From assembly GCA_023429345.1 (NCBI GenBank), contig JAEYVB010000428.1, forward strand, positions 1 through 6,806: a DNA stretch of 6,806 nt, in the 5' to 3' direction. This DNA is from Planctomycetota bacterium. Lineage in GTDB: Bacteria > Planctomycetota > Phycisphaerae > Phycisphaerales > UBA1924. A model generated the notes under the pieces. The model was not told the DNA's origin. It worked only from the letters and a program-made list of their open reading frames with translations, and did no database searches. This document shows, in pieces, positions 1-4,886 of the stretch (the first letter of the stretch is position 1; the number at the start of each line of letters is the position of its first letter). The translations under genes and the position numbers were made by a program.

Positions 1-975
1 GTGCACGGGATCGACAACAACATGCGGCGGCAGTTCTTCGGCCCCCAGGGGGATACCACCTGGAACCTGGAGCGGCTGCGCGAGAGCACCAGGCGTTTCA
101 CCCACCACGAGATCGACCTGCGCGACCGGGCCGCCCTGGAGCGGTTCTTCAAGAAGCAGACCTTCGACGTCATCATCCACTGCGCCGCGCAGCCCAGCCA
201 CGACAAGGCCCGCGACATCCCCTTCGACGACTTCGACGTCAATGCTGTGGGCACCCTGAACGTCCTCGAGAACTACCGCCAGCACTGCCCGGAGGCCCGG
301 TTCTGCCACATGAGCACGAACAAGGTCTACGGCGATGCCCCCAACGAACTGCCGCTGAAGGAGCTCGAGACGCGCTGGGAGTACGCCGACCCACAGGACT
401 GGAACGGCATCCGCGAGGACTGCCGCATCGACCGCTGCCTCCACTCCCTCTTCGGGGCCAGCAAGACCGCCGGCGATGTGATCGCCCAGGAATATGGCAA
501 GTACTTCAACCTGCCCGTCGGGATCTTCCGCGGCGGGTGCCTCACCGGCCCGCGCCACTCGGGCGTCGAGCTCCACGGCTTCCTCTCCTACCTCGCCAAG
601 GTCGCGGTGACCGGCGGCACGTACACGATCTTCGGCTACAAGGGCAAGCAGGTCCGCGACCAGATCCACTCCCTCGACGTCACCCGCGCCTTCGACGCCT
701 TCATCGAGCGGCCCCGCAACGGCGAGGTCTACAACCTCGGCGGCGGACGCGGCAACGCCGCCAGCCTGATGGAGTGCATCTCGATGATCGAGGCCATCAC
801 CGGCCGGAAGGTCAAGACCGTCTACAACGAGACCAACCGCATCGGCGACCACATCTGCTACATCAGCGATCTGACCAAGATGCGCGAGCACTTCCCCGGC
901 TGGGACATCACGATCCCGCTCCCCACGATCATCGAGCAGATTGTCCGCGGCGAGATGGAGCGGAGCGGGAAGTAG
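1..975 (+). CDS. NAD-dependent sugar-nucleotide epimerase, CDP-paratose 2-epimerase-like (5' end missing)
   Basis: Extended short-chain dehydrogenase/reductase likely to act on an NDP-sugar in the cytoplasm, feeding a surface glycan. The open frame enters from the left edge. GTG at base 1 is almost certainly an internal Val codon, because the N-terminal beta strand and the GxxGxxG NAD-binding loop (about 30-35 residues) are missing. What remains starts at VHGIDNNMR, with FFGPQGDTTWN just after, a signature of the CDP-paratose/tyvelose 2-epimerase (RfbE/TyvE) branch. Later landmarks, numbered from base 1, are IIHCAAQPSHD (58-68), MSTNKVYGD with the expected catalytic Ser/Thr (104-112), the YxxxK site, RGGCLTGPRHSG (178-189), RDQIHSLDV (219-227) and VYNLGGG (243-249). 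The YxxxK site reads F151-G-A-S-K155, so the usual tyrosine is Phe. Codons almost always end in G or C. The exact substrate cannot be read from sequence; other nucleotide-sugar epimerases or dehydratases are possible. Confidence 0.9.
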   Translation: MHGIDNNMRRQFFGPQGDTTWNLERLRESTRRFTHHEIDLRDRAALERFFKKQTFDVIIHCAAQPSHDKARDIPFDDFDVNAVGTLNVLENYRQHCPEARFCHMSTNKVYGDAPNELPLKELETRWEYADPQDWNGIREDCRIDRCLHSLFGASKTAGDVIAQEYGKYFNLPVGIFRGGCLTGPRHSGVELHGFLSYLAKVAVTGGTYTIFGYKGKQVRDQIHSLDVTRAFDAFIERPRNGEVYNLGGGRGNAASLMECISMIEAITGRKVKTVYNETNRIGDHICYISDLTKMREHFPGWDITIPLPTIIEQIVRGEMERSGK

Positions 976-997
976 GGTTTGCACCCCGCCGAAGGGC

Positions 998-1003
998 TAC
1001 AAT
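998..1003 (+). promoter_or_regulatory. -10-like hexamer placed for near-leaderless start of the Uma2 gene
   Basis: TACAAT lies five bases before the ATG at 1009, so a transcript starting the usual 6-7 bases downstream would begin at the start codon. No -35 match is seen at 16-18 bp upstream. A purine run GAAGGG at 991-996 could instead be a distant Shine-Dalgarno site (12-base spacing). Functional assignment is inference from position and sequence. Confidence 0.4.
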
Positions 1004-1008
1004 CCACC

Positions 1009-1584
1009 ATGTCTGCCGTGCCCCGACAGCCCATCGACAACGGCTATGTCGGTCTCCGCATGACCGCGGGCGAGTTCCTCGCGATCGGCGAAACCGAGGA
1101 GCGGCTGCAGCTCATCGACGGAGTGGTGGTGATGTCGCCCAGACCCACGGGAAGGCACCAGAACTCGATCCGCCTCATTCAGCAGCAGTTGGAACGCTAT
1201 CTGCTCACGAATCCAGGCGCCATCTACTTCGTCGAGGTGGATCTGAAGCTTTCAGATCGCAAGGTGTACACGCCGGACCTGGCTTGCTATCGCGCCGGTC
1301 GCGATGTTGGGATCCCAGATCGCTTGACACTCCCGCCGGACCTCATCATCGAGGTCCTGTCTCCGGGCAACAAGGCGTTCGACCTCACGAAAAAGAAGGA
1401 CGATTACGAGTCGTTCGGAATTGGCGAGTATTGGGCCTTCGATCCCGCTGACGGGCGGCTGCGGGTGTACACGCGCGAGGGCGACTCCCTGCTGGAGCGC
1501 GCGGTCAGAGATGAATCCGTCCCGAGCGCCGCCCTGCCGGACTTCACGCTCGACCTACGCCCGCTGCGATCCGCACCCGAATGA
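1009..1584 (+). CDS. Uma2-family (DUF820) PD-(D/E)XK restriction-endonuclease-like protein
   Basis: A 191-aa protein of the Uma2/DUF820 family, a PD-(D/E)XK-fold group very abundant in cyanobacteria and planctomycetes whose cellular role is unsettled. Expected features are present: N-terminal LRMTAGEFLAI, then RLQLIDGVVVMSPRP (32-46), an H50 helix with QLERYL, VYTPDLACYR with the acidic residue D90, PDLIIEVLSPGN with E115 (the E-x-L variant of the catalytic strand), K128-K130 with Y133, and IGEYWAFDPADGRLRVY (138-154). ATG at 1009 is preferred to the in-frame TTG at 979, because homologues start close to this domain and the TTG has only the preceding stop (973-975) upstream. The gene begins 33 bp after the epimerase but is functionally unrelated and probably independently transcribed. 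Its third codon positions contain visibly more A/T than the epimerase or pilT, consistent with a mobile or later-acquired gene, though this was judged by eye only. Confidence 0.9.
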   Translation: MSAVPRQPIDNGYVGLRMTAGEFLAIGETEERLQLIDGVVVMSPRPTGRHQNSIRLIQQQLERYLLTNPGAIYFVEVDLKLSDRKVYTPDLACYRAGRDVGIPDRLTLPPDLIIEVLSPGNKAFDLTKKKDDYESFGIGEYWAFDPADGRLRVYTREGDSLLERAVRDESVPSAALPDFTLDLRPLRSAPE

Positions 1585-1588
1585 ACTC

Positions 1589-1634
1589 GATCGAGGCCGC
1601 AACTCGCCCGGCTCGCTCACGCGGGACCTCGATC
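1589..1634 (+). terminator. Imperfect hairpin downstream of the Uma2 gene
   Basis: GATCGAGGCCGC (1589-1600) pairs with GCGG (1621-1624) plus CCTCGATC (1627-1634), leaving a two-base GA bulge and a 20-base loop. This gives 12 base pairs. It begins five bases after the Uma2 stop and ends just before the -10-like TAACCT of the next gene. No T-run follows, so it would be a weak or factor-assisted terminator, or an RNA-end stabiliser. It could also be a protein-binding inverted repeat. Confidence 0.4.
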
Positions 1635-1637
1635 CGG

Positions 1638-1643
1638 TAACCT
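1638..1643 (+). promoter_or_regulatory. -10-like hexamer exactly six bases before ATG
   Basis: TAACCT matches TANNNT and is followed by six bases and then ATG at 1650, the classic geometry of a leaderless bacterial promoter. No Shine-Dalgarno sequence is present before this ATG, and no good -35 is seen. The call rests on position and on the similar arrangement before the Uma2 gene. Confidence 0.4.
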
Positions 1644-1649
1644 CCCGCG

Positions 1650-2366
1650 ATGTCCGCACCTCGCATGGGCCGGTTGAGCCGCTCCCGTCGATTCTGGGGA
1701 GGCGTGGTGCTTTTGCTTGGTCTGGCCGGAGGATTCCTCCTCCGGGGCGGGGACTGGCTCCTTGCCGAAGATGCCGAGTTCCGTCTGGTCCGCACCGCCA
1801 CCGGCGTGTACGCCTTCGACCGGGGCCAACTGCCGGAGATTGACGGCGTCGAATACATCGATCCGTTGGCCGCAGCGGAGCACTTCGAGCGGCTGCGCAC
1901 GCGGGGGCGTAGCAGCATCTCCGACCGGAACGCGATCCCGAATCGTCGGCGCGCGGATGCACCGCCGATCGCAGAGGAGTTCGGGCGGATCCGCTGGGAG
2001 AGCGAGGCGTACGAGTTACCCGTCCTTGGGCCCATCGCCTTCGTGGAGCGGATCACGCCCGAGATCAAAATGTACGAGGGCCGAAGGGATACCGAGGGTG
2101 ATCCAGTTCGGTACCAGCCGCCGCCGCCCGGGCCGGACGTGCTGCCGATCATCGCCGACTACTTCGACCGCTGCTACCCCGGGAGCGGGTACGGTGACCG
2201 CGTGCGGTCCGGCCTCCGGACTCGCCTCCGGGTCCCGAACGGGTCCTGGCCAGGCCTGCTTCTGACCGTTTCAAGCATCGCCGCGGGCGGCCTGCTCGTG
2301 GCGTTGCCGCGCCGTCGTGCCCGCGCAAAGCAAACCGGGCCGGCCCCCGCGGACCGGCCCGTCTGA
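1650..2366 (+). CDS. Unrecognised protein with two predicted membrane helices
   Basis: I do not recognise this 238-aa protein. It starts with a basic segment (R5-R14) followed by a hydrophobic stretch at about 15-32, read as an uncleaved signal anchor. A hydrophilic middle of about 165 residues follows, including VYAFDRGQLPEIDG (53-66), a Pro/Arg-rich segment (about 94-107), GPIAFVERITPEIKMYEGR (127-145, in parts) and a PPPPGP run (157-162). A second hydrophobic stretch lies at about 202-219, and the end is strongly basic (R221-K227). By the positive-inside rule both termini should face the cytoplasm with the middle domain outside. No enzyme motif is visible. The frame is supported by an ATG with an upstream -10-like site and by G/C-biased third positions. 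It converges on pilT with 28 bp between stops. Antisense open frames in this region look like shadows. Confidence 0.75.
   Translation: MSAPRMGRLSRSRRFWGGVVLLLGLAGGFLLRGGDWLLAEDAEFRLVRTATGVYAFDRGQLPEIDGVEYIDPLAAAEHFERLRTRGRSSISDRNAIPNRRRADAPPIAEEFGRIRWESEAYELPVLGPIAFVERITPEIKMYEGRRDTEGDPVRYQPPPPGPDVLPIIADYFDRCYPGSGYGDRVRSGLRTRLRVPNGSWPGLLLTVSSIAAGGLLVALPRRRARAKQTGPAPADRPV
2336..2361. terminator. GC-rich hairpin at the convergent end of the unknown membrane protein gene and pilT
   Basis: CGGGCCGG (2336-2343) and CCGGCCCG (2354-2361) form a perfect 8-bp stem with a 10-base loop. The stem lies inside the last codons of the membrane-protein gene, and that gene's stop follows at 2364-2366. Read from the other strand it lies about 34 bases past the pilT stop, so it could serve both transcripts. 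Neither side has a proper T-tract, so intrinsic termination is doubtful. Confidence 0.35.
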
Positions 2367-2394
2367 TTCGACTGTAGGTCCCTTCTCTCGCGCC

Positions 2395-3648
2395 CTACCG
2401 CCGCCCACCCAGCTTCTTCAGACGCATGTTCAGGTCGTCGGCGTTCGGGCTCGCATCGAGCGCGACGCGGACGTGGATGTATTCCTGCTCCACCAGCTCC
2501 ACCAGCGACTGGTTGAAGTCCTTCATGCCCGCCTGCACCGCCTCGATCGAGTTCAGGTAGCTGCGCAGCTCGCCCTCGCGCCCCTCGATGATGTGCTTCT
2601 GCACGACCGGGTTGTTGATCAGGATCTCGATCGCCGGGATGCGGTGGATCTTCTCGTGCAGCGTCGGCAGCAGCTTCTGGTAGACGAACGCCCGCATCTG
2701 GTAGCTCAGCATCTTCCGGACCTGCTCCCGCTCCTCCGGGTCGAACAGGCCGTAGATGCGCGAGAACGTCTGCGTCGTGCTCGAGGCGTGGATCGTCCCG
2801 TACACCAGGTGGCCCGTCTCGGCGGCGTTCAGGGCCGCCTCGAACGTCTCCTTGTCGCGCATCTCGCCCACCAGCACGATGTCCGGATTCTCGCGGACCA
2901 GCGCCCGCAGCGCGATCTTGAAGTCCAGCACGTCGATGCCGATCTCGCGCTGGTTGATCGTGGCCTTCTTGTCCGTCAGCAGGTACTCGATCGGGTCCTC
3001 GATCGTCACGATGTGCACCGGCTTGCGCTCGTTCACGTAGTCGAGCATCGCCGCGATCGTCGTTGTCTTGCCCGAGCCCGTCACGCCGCTCAGCAGCACG
3101 ATGCCCTGCGGCTGCATGGCGATGTCCGACATGATCGGCGGCAGGTACAGCTCCTCGAACCGCCGGATCTCGCTGCTGATCCGCCGCGCCGCGATCGCCA
3201 GCTTGCCCCGCGCCTGGAACAGGTTCACGCGGTAGCGGGTCGTCTCGTCATAGTCGTACGCGAAGTCCGCCGAGCCGAACTTGTGCAGGTCCGCCCACTG
3301 CTCCTCGTTCAGGATGTGCTTCGCGATCGACATGAACTCGTCGGCCGACACCGGCTCGGTGTCCAGCGGCTTGAGCTGCCCGCGCACCCGCAGCTTCGGC
3401 GGTTGCCCCGCCTTCATGATCAGGTCCGACGCCTGCAGCTTGATCGACGCCTTCAGAAAGGCCCCGAACCGCGTCTCGTGCGGGTCGTGCTTCTTGTCCG
3501 GGTCCAGCGTGACGTGCCCCACGTGCGAGGCGTTCGTCTGGCTCTCGGTCAACATCGGCTTGGCTCCACTACCCGGCCGTTTGAGTCCGACGGACTCCGC
3601 CACGGCCTGACCTTCCCCCGCCACGCTCATTCCGGTATCACGAACCAC
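2395..3648 (-). CDS. pilT: Type IV pilus retraction ATPase PilT
   Basis: Cytoplasmic hexameric secretion-type ATPase that powers pilus disassembly and retraction (twitching motility). The 417 residues contain the family set: an N-terminal domain starting near F61 with SDLIMKAGQPPKLRVRG (74-90), Walker A GVTGSGKTTT (188-197), Asp box TIEDPIEYL (215-223), Walker B DIVLVGEMRD with E262 (256-265), and His box GHLVYGTIHASS (279-290). The C-terminal part contains EILINNPVV (341-349), where the AIRNLIRE-like segment of classical PilT is altered to QKHIIEGRE (350-358). The GTG start at 3648 is chosen because GGAGG at 3656-3660 stands seven bases upstream; the in-frame ATG at 3630 lacks such a site. 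The protein is longer than a typical PilT (about 345-370 aa) because of a polar, probably disordered leader of about 60 residues. No pilus gene is adjacent. PilU or another PilT-like paralogue is the main alternative. Confidence 0.95.
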   Translation of the reverse strand: MVRDTGMSVAGEGQAVAESVGLKRPGSGAKPMLTESQTNASHVGHVTLDPDKKHDPHETRFGAFLKASIKLQASDLIMKAGQPPKLRVRGQLKPLDTEPVSADEFMSIAKHILNEEQWADLHKFGSADFAYDYDETTRYRVNLFQARGKLAIAARRISSEIRRFEELYLPPIMSDIAMQPQGIVLLSGVTGSGKTTTIAAMLDYVNERKPVHIVTIEDPIEYLLTDKKATINQREIGIDVLDFKIALRALVRENPDIVLVGEMRDKETFEAALNAAETGHLVYGTIHASSTTQTFSRIYGLFDPEEREQVRKMLSYQMRAFVYQKLLPTLHEKIHRIPAIEILINNPVVQKHIIEGREGELRSYLNSIEAVQAGMKDFNQSLVELVEQEYIHVRVALDASPNADDLNMRLKKLGGRR

Positions 3649-3655
3649 AGATTAC

Positions 3656-3660
3656 CCTCC
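3656..3660 (-). promoter_or_regulatory. Shine-Dalgarno site deciding the pilT GTG start
   Basis: On the - strand the sequence reads GGAGG, seven bases, GTG. This is one of only three clear Shine-Dalgarno sites in the window and supports initiation at 3648 rather than at the ATG six codons further in. Confidence 0.75.
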
Positions 3661-3750
3661 TTGGCCTTCCGACGCCACACCGATCCGATGCCCTTCCGCG
3701 CCGGCTCGGGCCGACGCATCGACTGAACTGCCCGCTCTGGGGGTGCCTCT

Positions 3751-3818
3751 GGGGCTTACGCCCCGCCGCGGACGTACCGCGACCCGCACTCCGATTCGCG
3801 AAACCCGGCCCCCGGGTT
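3751..3818. repeat. Cluster of short palindromes in the pilT / acyltransferase divergent spacer
   Basis: The 215-bp spacer between the divergent genes (3649-3863) has no coding signal I trust. It holds GGGGC-TTAC-GCCCC (3751-3764, 5-bp stem), the palindrome TTCGCGAA (3795-3802), and AACCCGG-CCC-CCGGGTT (3802-3818, 7-bp stem). They may be operators or remnants of an intergenic repeat; GGGGCTTACGCCCC resembles short inverted repeats I recall from planctomycete spacers. I saw no good -35/-10 pair for either gene here. Confidence 0.35.
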
Positions 3819-3863
3819 GCATCCCGCTCGTCTCCCCACCCCCCACCGGCCGATGATGCCCCG

Positions 3864-4466
3864 ATGCCAGAACCGCTCTCCATCCTCGGCGGCGGCGGCC
3901 ACGCCCTCGTCGTCCTCGAGGCGGCCCTCCTCGGCGGCCACCCCGTGGCCGGCGTCTACGACGACAACCCGGCCGCGTCCCTGGTCGGCCCCAACCTCCC
4001 CTGGCTCGGCCCCCTCACCGACTGCCGGCCCGCCGGCCCGTGGATCCTCGGCCTCGGCGACCTGAAACTCCGACGTGCCATCCTCGACCGTCTGGGAACG
4101 ACCCGCGCCGTCTCCCTGACCACCCCCGCCCGCCACATCGCCCGCGACGCCCAAGTTGGTGCCGGTGTCCTGGTCGGCCACAGCGCCATCGTCCAGACCC
4201 GCGCCGAGATCGGCCCCCACGCCATCATCAACACCGCCGCCATCATCGAGCACGAGTGCCGGATCGGCGAGAACGCCCACATTGCCCCCGGCTCCATCCT
4301 CGGCGGCCGCGTCAGTACCGGCCCCGACACGCTCGTCGGGCTCGGCTGCAGGATCCTCCCCAACATCACCATCGGCCGCGGCTGCACCATCGGCGCGGGC
4401 AGCGTCGTCACCCGCGATGTGCCCGACGGCGCCACCGTCGCCGGCGTGCCCGCCAGGCCGCTCTAG
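3864..4466 (+). CDS. NeuD/PglD-family sugar O- or N-acyltransferase
   Basis: A 200-aa acyl-CoA-dependent transferase of the NeuD/PglD/PerO type, which acetylates sialic acids or amino-sugar nucleotides in the cytoplasm. The N-terminal alpha/beta subdomain opens with ILGGGGHA (7-14) and VYDDN (31-35). From about residue 88 to the end, imperfect hexapeptide repeats (for example VGAGVLVG, IGPHAIIN, IGENAHIA, IGRGCTIG) build a left-handed beta helix, closing with VAGVPARPL. In IIEHECRIGENAHIAPGS (127-144), H130 with E131 matches the catalytic His-Glu pair known in PglD. The length is normal for the family. The ATG at 3864 places the glycine-rich loop at the expected position, but no Shine-Dalgarno or clear promoter precedes it. 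It stands alone, divergent from pilT, without sialic-acid or bacillosamine pathway genes beside it, so the substrate is unknown. Its stop abuts the stop of the opposing lipoprotein gene. Confidence 0.92.
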   Translation: MPEPLSILGGGGHALVVLEAALLGGHPVAGVYDDNPAASLVGPNLPWLGPLTDCRPAGPWILGLGDLKLRRAILDRLGTTRAVSLTTPARHIARDAQVGAGVLVGHSAIVQTRAEIGPHAIINTAAIIEHECRIGENAHIAPGSILGGRVSTGPDTLVGLGCRILPNITIGRGCTIGAGSVVTRDVPDGATVAGVPARPL

Positions 4467-4469
4467 CTA
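4464..4469. other. TAGCTA palindrome providing stop codons for both convergent genes
   Basis: TAG at 4464-4466 ends the + strand acyltransferase. The reverse complement of 4467-4469 is TAG and ends the - strand lipoprotein gene. The two coding regions touch with no intergenic base, so any terminator for one transcript must lie inside the other gene. Confidence 0.9.
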
Positions 4470-4886
4470 CTTCTCGGCCGTCGCGCCGGGCAGGCTCTGC
4501 TCGAGTTCCCGCGCCCGGGCGATCAGGTCCGTCTCCGCCTGTCCTTCCACGGGCACCAGTGGCGAGAGCTCGTAGTGCCACTCGCGCCGGGTGCGGATCG
4601 TGACCGGGATGGCCTCGGCCAGCAGATCCACGGGCGGGTACTCGTAGAACGGCGCGTTGACGTCCTGCACCACTGCAACGGGCTCGTACCCCTCGCGTCG
4701 GAGGCGGACATCGTACTTGCCGTAGAACGTGAACCCCGTCTCCACCGGCGTGCGCCCCACCTCGACGTTGTTCACCCACACCACCGCCCCCGGCGGCTCG
4801 CTGGTGACCTTCACCGTGCGTTCCAGGCACCCGCCCAGGAGCAAAAATGCCAGCCCAGGCACGGCGAACCTCGCCGCAATTCTCAC
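4467..4886 (-). CDS. PEGA-domain lipoprotein
   Basis: A 139-aa secreted lipoprotein. It starts MRIAARF, followed by a hydrophobic core and the lipobox LLGGC (16-20), so C20 would be lipidated after signal peptidase II cleavage; residue 21 is Leu and residue 22 Glu. Residues about 24-70 form one PEGA-type beta domain (VTSEPPGAVVWVNNVEVG, TPVE, YDVRLRREGYEP), a small surface module often found in envelope proteins. A C-terminal part of unknown role follows, with VTIRTRREWHYELSPL (95-110) and a polar, probably helical end. The GTG start at 4886 overlaps the preceding lptB stop as GTGA. It has GGGAG at 4894-4898 seven bases upstream, so the two genes should be co-transcribed and translationally coupled. 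The pairing suggests an envelope role, possibly linked to transport by the LptB-like ATPase, but that is inference. Confidence 0.9.
   Translation of the reverse strand: MRIAARFAVPGLAFLLLGGCLERTVKVTSEPPGAVVWVNNVEVGRTPVETGFTFYGKYDVRLRREGYEPVAVVQDVNAPFYEYPPVDLLAEAIPVTIRTRREWHYELSPLVPVEGQAETDLIARARELEQSLPGATAEK

Noticed and set aside
975..986. GGGT-TTGC-ACCC hairpin after the epimerase stop as a terminator
   Set aside because: Only a 4-bp stem and no T-run; expected by chance at this base composition.
979..1008. TTG at 979 as the Uma2 start
   Set aside because: It would begin three bases after the epimerase stop with no ribosome site in the gap, and the extra ten residues match nothing in the family.
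537..1451. A 304-codon + strand frame overlapping the epimerase and Uma2 genes
   Set aside because: Out-of-frame, Arg/Pro/His-rich, crosses two well-supported genes.
1544..2152. A 202-codon - strand frame opposite the unknown membrane protein
   Set aside because: Ser/Arg-rich with no motif. The + strand frame has membrane helices, a sensible ATG and G/C-biased third positions. As neither protein is recognised, this rejection is less certain than the others.
2317..3726. A 469-codon + strand open frame opposite pilT, longer than pilT itself
   Set aside because: Its translation is Arg/Leu/His/Val-Asp repeats of low information, typical of the complement of a GC-rich gene; the opposite strand has every PilT motif and a Shine-Dalgarno-led start.
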